The notes below the pieces were generated by a model. That model was not told the DNA's origin. It searched no databases and saw only the letters and a list, made by a program, of their open reading frames with translations. 64,000 bases of DNA from an uncultured Aquimarina sp. Lineage in GTDB: Bacteria; Bacteroidota; Bacteroidia; Flavobacteriales; Flavobacteriaceae. Positions 21,207 to 31,299 of this stretch are shown here, one piece after another. Made by a program: the position numbers and the translations under genes. Positions within the stretch are counted from its first letter, which is position 1. Every line of letters starts with the position of its first letter. Location of the stretch: the NCBI GenBank assembly GCA_947499005.1, contig CANMML010000022.1, positions 1-64,000 on the forward strand, written 5' to 3'.

Positions 21207-22124
21207 ATGCGATTTACAAAATTAACTTTAGCTAGTCTATTGGGGCTCTCGCTCATAGTAGCCTGTTCTGACGATGATGATAACTCATCTGCTAACAATG
21301 ACAATTTAAAACTTAACATTTCTGGGCTTGAAGCGTTAGGTAGTGATTTCGTTTATGAAGGTTGGCTTATCGTGAATGGTACACCTATGTCCACAGGACG
21401 CTTTACTAACCCTAATCTACAATCACAAAATGTATCTGATGATCTTCTAGAAGATGCAGAGGCATTTGTGCTTACTTTAGAACCTGCGAATGAAACGGGG
21501 GATGCTCTTGCGGCTCCTGCAGACAGTAAAATGTTTCGAGCAGATTTTATGGGTGATACGGCAACGATTAGTTATGTAACTATTGATAGCGAATATGCCG
21601 ATTTATCTGCTACTGAATTAACCGGATATGCTTTTTTAAGAACTCCAACGGATGAACCTGCTGGAACTATGAATAATGAAAACGATGAAGCAGGTATTTG
21701 GTTTGGTTCACCTGGTATGCCTCCTACTGCAGATTTAGACTTACCAGACTTATCAAATAGTGCTGGTTGGACCTATGAAGGATGGATCGTTGTTAATGGA
21801 ACTCCATATTCAACAGGTACATTTAATAACCCACAAGCAGCAGATGATAATGCATCTACTTCTAGCGTAAAAGGAAGTGAGAATGATGGACCTCCAATTC
21901 CTGGTGAAGATTTCATTCAAAATTTAGAGAATACGGGATTTGCTGGTGGTGCCGATTTAAGAGGAGGAACAGCTGTAATATCTATAGAACCTGTACCAGA
22001 TGATAGCCCTGCTCCATTTGCTTTAAAACCATTAACTGCTCCAATTGGACAGGCCACAGCTCCTGAAAGATACCTTTTAACTGAAAATTTTGGTAGCTTT
22101 CCAACAGGAACAATTACAAGATAA
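21207..22124 (+). CDS. Lipoprotein with two copies of a YEGWxxVNGTPxSTGxFxNP module (possibly RskA-like)
   Basis: Lipobox LSLIVAC; module repeated at VYEGWLIVNGTPMSTGRF and TYEGWIVVNGTPYSTGTF. Confidence 0.65.
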   Translation: MRFTKLTLASLLGLSLIVACSDDDDNSSANNDNLKLNISGLEALGSDFVYEGWLIVNGTPMSTGRFTNPNLQSQNVSDDLLEDAEAFVLTLEPANETGDALAAPADSKMFRADFMGDTATISYVTIDSEYADLSATELTGYAFLRTPTDEPAGTMNNENDEAGIWFGSPGMPPTADLDLPDLSNSAGWTYEGWIVVNGTPYSTGTFNNPQAADDNASTSSVKGSENDGPPIPGEDFIQNLENTGFAGGADLRGGTAVISIEPVPDDSPAPFALKPLTAPIGQATAPERYLLTENFGSFPTGTITR

Positions 22125-22163
22125 CTATTCGAAAGCAACTGCTAATATTTAGTGATTTTGCGC

Positions 22164-22205
22164 AATAAGACTGTTTTTCTAACGAAAAATGGTCTTATTT
22201 TTTTA
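22164..22205 (+). terminator. Intrinsic terminator
   Basis: AATAAGAC..GTCTTATTTTTTT. Confidence 0.7.
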
Positions 22206-22420
22206 TAGAATATTAGCAAACCTTACCAATACTTAATTGATATAAGTATGTATAGCTGGTTTAAAAAACAAAGTCAAATCTTAATGATTATCACTATATT
22301 TCTACTAGATATCGCAATACAAGCAAGCATCTAATAACCTCTCTTATTAAATTAAAACAAGATAAGTTTAAAATATAATTTAGAGTTGGAATTAAGAGCT
22401 ACTTAAACACATTAAACTAA

Positions 22421-22966
22421 ATGAAAAAAATAGTTGCACTAGCAGGTAGTAATAGCAGAAATTCTATCAATAAAAAATTAATCACTTTTGCCTCAACTCT
22501 TGTTCATTCTGCAGAAGTAATCATTATTGATTTAAACGAATTCGAACTACCTATTTATGGAATTGATTTAGAAAACTAGAATGGCATCCCTGAAAATGCT
22601 GACAAATTAAATGACATTATTACAGCTGCTGATGGGTTAATTATTTCTTTAGCAGAACACAATGCTTCCTATAGTGCAGCGTTTAAAAACACTTTTGATT
22701 GGTTATCGAGAATAGATCAAAAAGTATGGAAAAATAAGCCTATGCTACTAATGGCAACTTCACCAGGAAGAGGAGGCGGATCGAATGTATTAAATGCTGC
22801 AAAAAATGGGTTCCCTTATTTTGGTGGAAATATAGTCGCTAATTTCTCTCTGCCTTCGTTTAATCACAATTTCTCTAATAATGAAGTTATTAATGAAGAA
22901 TTAAAGAAAGAGTTAATAGAAAAAATGAATTTACTTGAAATGACTCTTAATAACGAAGGAGAATAA
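22421..22966 (+). pseudogene. NADPH-dependent FMN reductase-like protein interrupted by in-frame TAG
   Basis: MKKIVALAGSNSRNSINKKLITFA..YGIDLEN*NGIPENADKLNDIITAADGLIISLAEHNASYSAAFKNTFDWLSR..; TAG at 22577-22579, same frame continues to 22966. Confidence 0.82.
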
Positions 22967-22997
22967 ATTCAGAATAGATATAGCTAAATTTATAAAG

Positions 22998-24146
22998 CTA
23001 TTTTCTTCTAAAAAGTGCTTTTATAAAAGGTAGATAGGGTAATTGCAAAATCAACTTTAGTTCTTCTAAAAAAGTAGTTTTTTCATCTAAGAATTTGAAT
23101 AAAAGATCGATTTTAGGGCGCTTGTACATTTCGAAAAAAAGCTTCCCTCCTATGTGATTATCATACTTAAGAATATTAAGTAACAAGCTATCATAGAAAT
23201 GATACCTCTTAGGTTTATCTAATTTAATCCCTGTTTGTTTTAAGGCTAAGAGGTTTTTTGTAACATAGGCTTCCATAGCTTTAAAAGCATATCCCGATGA
23301 AGGCTTTACCCAACCTCCTGCAGTTCCTATTCTAATATGATTTTGAGTATTAAATGGAGTAAAATCAAAATCTGTCATAGGGATTTCTCCATATTCTGTT
23401 TCAAGGATTTCATAGTTTACCCCAGGATATTTTTTTTCTAAATAACTACAAATCTGTTTTTTAAAAATTTCCTTAGATGGAGTAAATGGAGCAAAAAAAG
23501 TATATTCAAAAAGTGCTTTTCTTTTTGAAAAAGGTAAAATATACATGAAACTTGTACTTCCCTCCCATTGATGGCTGTAATCCATCATAGTGCACTGCTT
23601 TTCATCAAATACATCTTCTGGCATTTCAATTTTAAATCCCAAAAATGATTGATTTACATAAGTGCTTCTCTTTTTAATTTCATCAATTGAAATAGGGATT
23701 CTACTATCAAAAACTTTTGAAGCTTTAAAAGCCTGATGATTTGTTTTTACAACAACAATACCTTCATCAACTTCATTAACCTCTAATACATCTTCAAAAA
23801 GCACTGAAATGTTTGAAGAAGCATTAATTCTTTGCAAGGATTTTGAATAGAAATCTATAGCCCTAATCGTTTTGTACTGATAGGTTCCTAAATCGAAAGT
23901 TATTTTATCATTGTCAGGAGAAATACATACCGCTGAATTCCATTTCTTAGAAACAATATCATCCCATTTACCATTACCTTCTTCCCAAAAGCTAAAGGTC
24001 TTATCATTAGATTGCTTTCTGTTCGAATCTAATAAGAGAATTCTCTTTTTTGAAAAAAACGCGTCCCCAATGAAGGCCAATGACAGTTGTAATCCTGCTG
24101 CTCCAGCTCCAACAATAATATAATCGTAAAATTTTGAAGAGGTCAA
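22998..24146 (-). CDS. crtY: Lycopene beta-cyclase, CrtY type
   Basis: FAD motif YIIVGAGAAGLQLS; lycopene-cyclase motifs; position in carotenoid operon. Confidence 0.92.
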   Translation of the reverse strand: MTSSKFYDYIIVGAGAAGLQLSLAFIGDAFFSKKRILLLDSNRKQSNDKTFSFWEEGNGKWDDIVSKKWNSAVCISPDNDKITFDLGTYQYKTIRAIDFYSKSLQRINASSNISVLFEDVLEVNEVDEGIVVVKTNHQAFKASKVFDSRIPISIDEIKKRSTYVNQSFLGFKIEMPEDVFDEKQCTMMDYSHQWEGSTSFMYILPFSKRKALFEYTFFAPFTPSKEIFKKQICSYLEKKYPGVNYEILETEYGEIPMTDFDFTPFNTQNHIRIGTAGGWVKPSSGYAFKAMEAYVTKNLLALKQTGIKLDKPKRYHFYDSLLLNILKYDNHIGGKLFFEMYKRPKIDLLFKFLDEKTTFLEELKLILQLPYLPFIKALFRRK

Positions 24147-24151
24147 AAGAG

Positions 24152-24604
24152 TTAAGACTTTTTAAAATACTTAAATGGAACGAAAAGCATTCCAAAGCAT
24201 TCCCCATGAGTTTTACCCAAATGCTTATGGTGCATTTTATGAGCTCTCCTAATACCTACGGCATACCAATTATTAGCATTCCTAAAGACCTTAAATCTTT
24301 GATGAATGAATATATCATGAACAAAGAAATAAGTCGCTCCATAAGCGAAAATACCTAAACCTATTGGCAAACCAAACCAAGCGATATCGTAACTCCAAAG
24401 AGCAAAACAGACAATACTAACAATAGCATAAAACAGAAAGAAAAAATCATTCCACTCCCACCAACTATTGTGTCTTTTGTGATGATGATCTTCGTGTAAA
24501 GACCATAAAAAACCATGCATTACATATTTATGTGTAGCCCAAGCCATTCCTTCCATCCCGATGAAAGTTCCTGTAAAAATTAAAATCCAATATAGCGTTT
24601 GCAT
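24152..24604 (-). CDS. crtZ: Beta-carotene hydroxylase
   Basis: HKYVMHGFLWSLHEDHHHKRH and RRAHKMHHKH histidine clusters. Confidence 0.94.
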   Translation of the reverse strand: MQTLYWILIFTGTFIGMEGMAWATHKYVMHGFLWSLHEDHHHKRHNSWWEWNDFFFLFYAIVSIVCFALWSYDIAWFGLPIGLGIFAYGATYFFVHDIFIHQRFKVFRNANNWYAVGIRRAHKMHHKHLGKTHGECFGMLFVPFKYFKKS

Positions 24605-24610
24605 AATCTC

Positions 24611-25450
24611 TTAAATTAACCCTAAACGATAGGTGAAATAACTATTGGCAAGTAACCCAAATTTTTGATAATCTGGAACTCGAATTCTAGTTTCTTTTAT
24701 TTTTTCTGATGGTGTTGATTTTAATTTATATAACAACTTCGAATAATATCTAAACGCTGTGTACACCCCAAAACGAGCTTCCAAAGGTAATTGACGAATA
24801 CCAACTTTTGCTACTGCAAAATCGTCCTCAATTTCACTGATGATTTGCTGTTTGCTTTCTTCTGTTAAATTCAATAAATCTGTATTGGGGAAATAAGTCC
24901 TATCAAGCCCTTCAAAATCGGCCTTCAAGTCTCGCAAAAAATTTACTTTCTGAAATGCCGATCCCAAACGCATAGCACTTGGCTTTAACAATTGATACTG
25001 TTCTTCGTTTCCATTTACAAAGACCTTTAAACACATAAGACCAACTACATCTGCCGATCCATAAATGTATTCTTTATATTCATTGTCCGTCAAATAAGTT
25101 TTTTTAGTAAGATCCATTCGCATACTGTTCATAAACGATTCGTACAATTCGGCAGGAATATTATATTTAAATACAGTCTCTTGAAAAGCATTTAAAATTG
25201 GATTGAGACTAATTTGATGATCTATCGCATCCTTTAATTGTCTTTCAAAATCTTCAAACAGAAAATCTTTAGGATAATTATGAAATGAATCTACAATCTC
25301 GTCTGCAAAACGTACAAAACCATAAATATTATAAATATCTTGACGAATGGAAGTCCCTAACATTCGCGTAGCTGAAGCAAATGAAGTACTATATGATTGG
25401 GTTACTTCTTTACTACATTTTCGTGCAACGGTGTCAAAAATGGATTTCAT
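24611..25450 (-). CDS. crtB: Phytoene synthase
   Basis: VRFADEIVDSF and LGSAFQKVNFLRDLKADFEGLDRTYFP motifs. Confidence 0.95.
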   Translation of the reverse strand: MKSIFDTVARKCSKEVTQSYSTSFASATRMLGTSIRQDIYNIYGFVRFADEIVDSFHNYPKDFLFEDFERQLKDAIDHQISLNPILNAFQETVFKYNIPAELYESFMNSMRMDLTKKTYLTDNEYKEYIYGSADVVGLMCLKVFVNGNEEQYQLLKPSAMRLGSAFQKVNFLRDLKADFEGLDRTYFPNTDLLNLTEESKQQIISEIEDDFAVAKVGIRQLPLEARFGVYTAFRYYSKLLYKLKSTPSEKIKETRIRVPDYQKFGLLANSYFTYRLGLI

Positions 25451-25471
25451 GAATATATCGTTGTTGTATTG

Positions 25472-26923
25472 TTAATCTATCATCAATCCTGCTACTAATT
25501 TACCTGAAATTAGTGCTGGAGGTACTCCTGGCCCAGGTACGGTCAATTGCCCTGTAAAAAATAAATTTTTCACCTTCGAGCTACGTAAATTAGGCCTTAA
25601 AAAAGCAGTTTGTAATAATGTGTTTGCCATTCCATAAGCATTCCCTTTATAAGAATTGTACCTTGACACAAAATCATTTACACAAAAGCTTTTCTTAAAA
25701 TTAATGTTATTCTGTATAACATTTCCTGTCTTTTCCTCGAATCTCGTTATAATTTTGTTAAAATACTGAGATCTCAATGCTTCAGTATCCTCTACCCCAG
25801 GTGCTAATGGCACTAGAAAGAAACCATTTTCGCAACCCTCAGGTGCTGTTTTGGGGTCTGTTATTGAGGTGAAATTTGCATAAAACAAAGGTTCTGTAGG
25901 CCATTTGGGGTCATCATAAATCTCATAAGCATGCTTTTCGAAATCTGTATCGAAAAACAAATTATGATGACTTACATTTTTCAATTTCTTATCAAAACCT
26001 ACGTAAAACAATAAGCTCGATGGAGCAAATATTTTCTTTTCCCAATATTGCTCGCTATACTGCTTGTTTTCTACTTCCAATAAGGTTTCCGTATGATGGT
26101 AATCAGCACCACTAAGCACTTTATCAAATGCGTTAAAATCACCGTTAACCGTTATCCCTTTCGTAATTTTGTTTTCTACATGAATTCTATCGACATTAGC
26201 ATTCACTACAAATGTTACGCCTAATGATTTGGCTAATTTCACCATTCCCTCTACTACAGCATGCATTCCTCCTTTAGGTTGCCAAGTACCAAGACCAAAA
26301 TCTGCATAGTTCATAAAGTTGTAAAACGCAGGAGTATCTTTTGGTTTTGCTCCTAAAAACAAGACCGGAAACTCTAAAATAGAAACCAATCTAGGATCTT
26401 TTACTTTTTTCCGAACCTCCTTGGAGACATTACTAAAAAACTGTCCAAGCTTCGTTACTGTTTTAGGAGTAACTAGCTCTAAAGGGGATATCCCAGGCCG
26501 GTATACCAAATCTTTAATGGCTACATCATAATTGCTTTTTGCATCAGCTATAAATACTTCTAAAGCTTTTGCACTTCCTTTCTCTATTTTTTCGAAAGCA
26601 GCATAGATATCGTCCAATGTATCTGGTATATCAATTTTACTATTTTCAAAAAAAACCGAATATGCTGGATTTAGTTTTTCAATACTGTAAAAATCAGAAG
26701 ATTTGTATCCGAAATCATTAAAAAAGCGCTCAAATACATCTGGCATCCAATACCATGAAGGCCCCATATCGAACGTATAGCCTTCAACTTTTAGCTGACT
26801 TGCTCTTCCGCCTAAACTTTCATTTTTTTCAAAAACAGTTACTTGATAACCTTCTTTTGCCAAATAACAAGCTGCAGATAAAGAAGAAAATCCAGAACCT
26901 ATTACTGCTATTGTTTTCCCCAT
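25472..26923 (-). CDS. crtI: Phytoene desaturase
   Basis: VIGSGFSSLSAACYLAKEGYQVTVFEKNESLGGRA; C-terminal FTGQLTVPGPGVPPALISGKLVAG. Confidence 0.95.
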   Translation of the reverse strand: MGKTIAVIGSGFSSLSAACYLAKEGYQVTVFEKNESLGGRASQLKVEGYTFDMGPSWYWMPDVFERFFNDFGYKSSDFYSIEKLNPAYSVFFENSKIDIPDTLDDIYAAFEKIEKGSAKALEVFIADAKSNYDVAIKDLVYRPGISPLELVTPKTVTKLGQFFSNVSKEVRKKVKDPRLVSILEFPVLFLGAKPKDTPAFYNFMNYADFGLGTWQPKGGMHAVVEGMVKLAKSLGVTFVVNANVDRIHVENKITKGITVNGDFNAFDKVLSGADYHHTETLLEVENKQYSEQYWEKKIFAPSSLLFYVGFDKKLKNVSHHNLFFDTDFEKHAYEIYDDPKWPTEPLFYANFTSITDPKTAPEGCENGFFLVPLAPGVEDTEALRSQYFNKIITRFEEKTGNVIQNNINFKKSFCVNDFVSRYNSYKGNAYGMANTLLQTAFLRPNLRSSKVKNLFFTGQLTVPGPGVPPALISGKLVAGLMID

Positions 26924-26925
26924 TC

Positions 26926-27816
26926 TTAATTTATCAATTTTTCAAAATCTTCAAATGAATGAATGGTTTTTATTTCCACAGAATAAGGTATCGACACATG
27001 CTGCAAATGCCTTCCCATTACCCACAATTGATGATCTGTACCTTTACATATTTTCTCTTTAAAGTCATCGATATAGGATAACGTACCATCTAGTTTTGGA
27101 GCAACTGTAAAATATGATGCAAATACTAAATGATTTTGCAAACCTGCCAAATTCTCTAAATATTCTGTAGATATATTACCACCTAAATAGATTGATTTAT
27201 ATCCTTCTTCGAGTACAATACTATTTAAGAATAATAGACTTAAATCATGAATCTCTCCAGCAGGTAAAAACAATACAAAAGTTTTATCTTTTCGTACAAC
27301 ATCTTTCTTTTGTAACTCTTCGATATACGTAATTAACTTCTGCTTGATAAGGTTTGATATGAAATGTTCATGAGTACTATTAATACTATTGGTTTGCCAA
27401 AGCATCCCAATTTCATTTAAAAAAGGTATAAATACATCTTGAAATATCTTTCTAAAACCAAATCGCTGAGACATTTTATCATAGGTATCATGGAAATTAG
27501 AAGCACTGTAATTGAGCATTGCCATTTTAAGATCATTAAATGACCTATCAATCGTAGTTTGATCAGATACTATACTATTCACATATTGATCAACTTCTTC
27601 CTGTGATAACTTTGAAATCCTAGAAATTTTATAACCACAGTTTACTAAAAACGAAACATTTAGTAACTTCTGTAAGCTCTGTAGGCTATATAAGCGAATA
27701 TTCGTATCCGTTCGCTCTGGATTCAACAAACTATAACGTTTCTCCCAAATTCGAATCGTATGCGCTTTTATCCCACAAATATTCTCCAAGTCTTTGATAC
27801 TGTAAGCCTGATTCAT
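26926..27816 (-). CDS. MerR-family regulator with B12-binding-like C-terminus (CarH/LitR type)
   Basis: MerR HTH (YSIKDLENICGIKAHTIRIWEKRY) plus C-terminal W-x9-EH (WQTNSINSTHEH) and GEIHDLSLLFLN. Confidence 0.88.
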   Translation of the reverse strand: MNQAYSIKDLENICGIKAHTIRIWEKRYSLLNPERTDTNIRLYSLQSLQKLLNVSFLVNCGYKISRISKLSQEEVDQYVNSIVSDQTTIDRSFNDLKMAMLNYSASNFHDTYDKMSQRFGFRKIFQDVFIPFLNEIGMLWQTNSINSTHEHFISNLIKQKLITYIEELQKKDVVRKDKTFVLFLPAGEIHDLSLLFLNSIVLEEGYKSIYLGGNISTEYLENLAGLQNHLVFASYFTVAPKLDGTLSYIDDFKEKICKGTDHQLWVMGRHLQHVSIPYSVEIKTIHSFEDFEKLIN

Positions 27817-27836
27817 TTTGTTTACTTATTGAGATT

Positions 27837-27858
27837 AAACATTAAACAAATTTAAACA
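27837..27858 (-). promoter_or_regulatory. Candidate merR-crt promoter/operator
   Basis: Three AAACA (minus TGTTT) repeats at 27837, 27844, 27854 overlapping minus-strand TAAATTTG (27847-27854), a match to TAnnTTTG. Confidence 0.4.
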
Positions 27859-27973
27859 AATAATCGAGTTATGAAAATATTTTATTTGTGCTTTACATTT
27901 ATTTAAGATGCTTTTAACGAAAACAATAAGAGTGTAAACTTCTTCATTAAATGATTTATTGAACACAATCATA

Positions 27974-27999
27974 CTGACATTTTTAAGACAGTTTGTCAG
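27974..27999 (+). promoter_or_regulatory. Candidate heat-shock operator upstream of htpG
   Basis: CTGACA-N14-TGTCAG with inner GACAGTTTGTC palindrome. Confidence 0.45.
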
Positions 28000-28062
28000 A
28001 TTCTAATAATTGGTATTTTTTTTGGACAACGTACAAAACATTAAACATAAATTATAACACTT

Positions 28063-29946
28063 ATGGCTACAGGAAATATTAATGTTTCGGTTGAAAACAT
28101 TTTCCCGTTAATTAAGAAATTTTTATACTCGGATCACGAAATTTTCTTACGTGAATTAATCTCTAACGCTACAGACGCAACTTTAAAGTTAAAACACCTT
28201 ACTAGTATTGGTGAAGCTAAAGTTGAATATGGAAATCCATTTATTGAGATAAAAGTCGATAAAGAAGCAAAAACGATTCGTATTATTGATCAAGGACTTG
28301 GTATGACTACTGAGGAAGTTGAGAAATACATCAATCAAGTAGCTTTTTCTGGAGCAGAAGAGTTTCTAGAAAAATATAAAGATAGTGCTCAAGATTCTGG
28401 AATCATCGGACATTTTGGACTTGGATTTTACTCTGCCTTTATGGTAGCTGAAAAGGTTGAAATTATTACCAAATCTTATAAAGATGCTCCTGCAGCTCAT
28501 TGGATTTGCGATGGTTCTCCTACATTTACTTTAGAAGAAGCGGATAAAACCGAAAGAGGAACTGAAATTGTTCTTCATGTAAGCGAAGATGAGACCGAAT
28601 TCTTAGAAGAGTCTAAAATTAGTGAGCTTTTAACGAAGTATAACAAGTTTATGCCTGTTCCGATTAAGTTTGGAACGAAAACAGAAACACTTCCTAAACC
28701 AGAAGATGCTAAGGAAGAAGACCCTGCTCCTACTCAGGAAGTAGATAATATCATCAATAATCCTACACCTGCTTGGACTAAAAAACCAGCTGATCTAGAA
28801 GAAGAAGATTATAAGAGTTTCTACAGAGAATTGTATCCTATGCAATTCGAAGAGCCTTTATTCAATATTCATCTAAATGTTGATCACCCATTTAACTTAA
28901 CTGGTATTTTATATTTCCCAAAATTAAGTGGAGATATGAGTATGCAAAAGGATCGCATTCAATTATACCAAAATCAAGTTTTTGTAACAGACAATGTTGA
29001 AGGAATCGTTCCTGAATTTTTAACCATGTTACGCGGGGTTATCGATTCTCCTGATATTCCATTAAATGTATCTCGTTCTTATTTACAGGCTGATGGAGCT
29101 GTAAAGAAAATTTCGGGTTACATAACGCGTAAGGTCGCTGACAAATTGAGTTCTTTATTCAAAAATAATCGAGAAGATTTTGAAGCTAAATGGAATGATA
29201 TCAAAGTAGTTATCGAATATGGAATGCTATCGGAAGATAAATTCTATGATAAAGCTGACAAATTTGCTTTATACCCTACTGTAGATAATAATTTCTTCAC
29301 TTTTGAAGAATTAAAAGAGCAAATTAAAGATGCTCAAACAGACAAAGACGGGAAGCTTGTTGTGCTTTATGCTTCAAATAAAGATGCACAACACAGTTAT
29401 ATACAAGCTGCAAAAGACAAAGGATACCAAGTAATTTTATTAGATTCTCCAATTGTTTCTCACTTAATTCAAAAGCTAGAAACTTCTCATGAAAATACTA
29501 CATTCGTTCGCGTTGATGGGGATCATATCGATAATTTAATTAAGAAAGACGACAACGTAATTTCTAAATTATCAGATGAAGAAAAAGAGCAATTAAAAGA
29601 AACTATCGAAAAAGTGGTTCCTAAAGAGACTTTTACTGTTCAAGTAGAAGCTATGGATAGTAAGGCTGCTCCTTTCTTAATTACGCAATCAGAATTTATG
29701 CGTCGTATGAAAGAAATGCAAGCTACTGGTGGTGGAGGTATGAATATGTTTGGAAATTTCCCTGAAACATACAATTTAGTAGTAAACGGAAATTCTGATT
29801 TCATAGGAAAAATAAACGCTACAGAAGGTGAAGAAGCTAAAGAAGGGTTAATTAAACAAGCCTTAGATTTAGCTAAATTATCGCAAAACCTATTGACAGG
29901 AGAAGATTTAACGAACTTCATCAAGCGTAGTTTCGAGTTAATTTAA
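28063..29946 (+). CDS. htpG: Molecular chaperone HtpG (Hsp90)
   Basis: EIFLRELISNATDATLKL, GHFGLGFYSAFMVA. Confidence 0.98.
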   Translation: MATGNINVSVENIFPLIKKFLYSDHEIFLRELISNATDATLKLKHLTSIGEAKVEYGNPFIEIKVDKEAKTIRIIDQGLGMTTEEVEKYINQVAFSGAEEFLEKYKDSAQDSGIIGHFGLGFYSAFMVAEKVEIITKSYKDAPAAHWICDGSPTFTLEEADKTERGTEIVLHVSEDETEFLEESKISELLTKYNKFMPVPIKFGTKTETLPKPEDAKEEDPAPTQEVDNIINNPTPAWTKKPADLEEEDYKSFYRELYPMQFEEPLFNIHLNVDHPFNLTGILYFPKLSGDMSMQKDRIQLYQNQVFVTDNVEGIVPEFLTMLRGVIDSPDIPLNVSRSYLQADGAVKKISGYITRKVADKLSSLFKNNREDFEAKWNDIKVVIEYGMLSEDKFYDKADKFALYPTVDNNFFTFEELKEQIKDAQTDKDGKLVVLYASNKDAQHSYIQAAKDKGYQVILLDSPIVSHLIQKLETSHENTTFVRVDGDHIDNLIKKDDNVISKLSDEEKEQLKETIEKVVPKETFTVQVEAMDSKAAPFLITQSEFMRRMKEMQATGGGGMNMFGNFPETYNLVVNGNSDFIGKINATEGEEAKEGLIKQALDLAKLSQNLLTGEDLTNFIKRSFELI

Positions 29947-29974
29947 GATACAATAGTAATTTTCACAAAAAAAT

Positions 29975-30007
29975 AAAGGCTACTTCCATCAAAAAGGAGT
30001 AGCCTTT
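29975..30007 (+). terminator. Intrinsic terminator of htpG
   Basis: AAAGGCTACT..AGTAGCCTTTG. Confidence 0.8.
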
Positions 30008-30110
30008 GTTTATTTTATCCTAAAGATATGCAACTTATCGAAAAACATATCATTATTCTGATTTTCAGATACTTAAGTTTTATTTTAGCGAAAAATTAAC
30101 TTTCACTAAA

Positions 30111-30566
30111 ATGAATCAAACACATATTGTTTCTAAAATAAATGTCTTAATTAATAGTTTAGATCTACTTAAAACAAATTACTATCGTCTGTCATTGCAG
30201 CTTGATAATCCTACATTTGATTATTTAAGACAAAAAATAACAGATTTACAATTGATCTTTGAAAAAGAATACACTAATTACAGTGGTAATAAAATTTCAA
30301 AACAACAACATTTGATTACAGCATTAGTAAGCGATAAAGAAAGACTCGCACAAAACATATCTAGTTTACACCAAATTAGAACATCCATTTCGGAAATTAC
30401 GAATACTGTAATCGCTTCAAATAGTTTCAAAAATTCATTAATACAGATTTCTAAGTTATGTGCTAGAGAAATTGTCTTAATACAAAATGAAATTAGGGAG
30501 CTTGATAATGATTATACCAATATTGCGCTCATTAATAAAGAGAAACTCTTAACACTACAATATTAG
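30111..30566 (+). CDS. Hypothetical helical protein
   Basis: ORF with normal codon usage, no recognised motif. Confidence 0.55.
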   Translation: MNQTHIVSKINVLINSLDLLKTNYYRLSLQLDNPTFDYLRQKITDLQLIFEKEYTNYSGNKISKQQHLITALVSDKERLAQNISSLHQIRTSISEITNTVIASNSFKNSLIQISKLCAREIVLIQNEIRELDNDYTNIALINKEKLLTLQY

Positions 30567-30816
30567 AGACTAAATATAATTACAGGGGGGCTTTGACTCC
30601 CTTTTTACATTCTTAAAACGTATTCTAATCGTTATGATGGACTCATTTCAACATCGAACATCAGCTATTAGAAACTATAAAAAACAATTATATTTTTAAA
30701 TTATAACCCAATATTAAGACGATCATCGATAGTTAATTCTAAAAAATCCATAAACTTTAGGTGTCGCTTATATTTTATATTAACTTGAAATAAATAATTA
30801 AAATAGTAAACCAAAA

Positions 30817-31296
30817 ATGAAATTTTCGAAAATTATTTTAAGTGTAATTATTATAGCCTTTAGTGCTATTGGATGTAAAAGCACTCAACCTATACGGCAA
30901 GCAGAACGTACGCTTAAAGGAAATTGGACATTAACTAATGTCAGTTATAGTCGACCTGGAAAGTTTAATGTAAAACTATACAATGATGCTGGGTCAGATT
31001 GTTTTGAAAATAGTGTATGGGCTTTTGTTCCTAATAACAATACAGGGACTTACCAGTTTACAAATTCAGGATGTGATCAAACACTTAAAAATGTTAAATG
31101 GACCATTCCAATCCCTGATGGAGACAGCTACAGTTTTTTAATGAAACCATTAACTGTTAAAAAGAAATCAATTGAAGGGAATAAAGGATTCCGTACAGGT
31201 TTGAACACATTAACGGAAACGACTATGGTATGGACTCAAAAATTACAATTTGAAGGACAACCATTTACAATTACTATGAACTTTGCAAAAAATTAA
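30817..31296 (+). CDS. Lipocalin-like lipoprotein
   Basis: Lipobox FSAIGC; LKGNWTLTNVSY lipocalin-like start. Confidence 0.8.
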   Translation: MKFSKIILSVIIIAFSAIGCKSTQPIRQAERTLKGNWTLTNVSYSRPGKFNVKLYNDAGSDCFENSVWAFVPNNNTGTYQFTNSGCDQTLKNVKWTIPIPDGDSYSFLMKPLTVKKKSIEGNKGFRTGLNTLTETTMVWTQKLQFEGQPFTITMNFAKN

Positions 31297-31299
31297 AAA

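Noticed and set aside
22742-22966. ORF 22742-22966 as an independent gene
   Set aside because: Same frame as the interrupted FMN-reductase gene starting at 22421.
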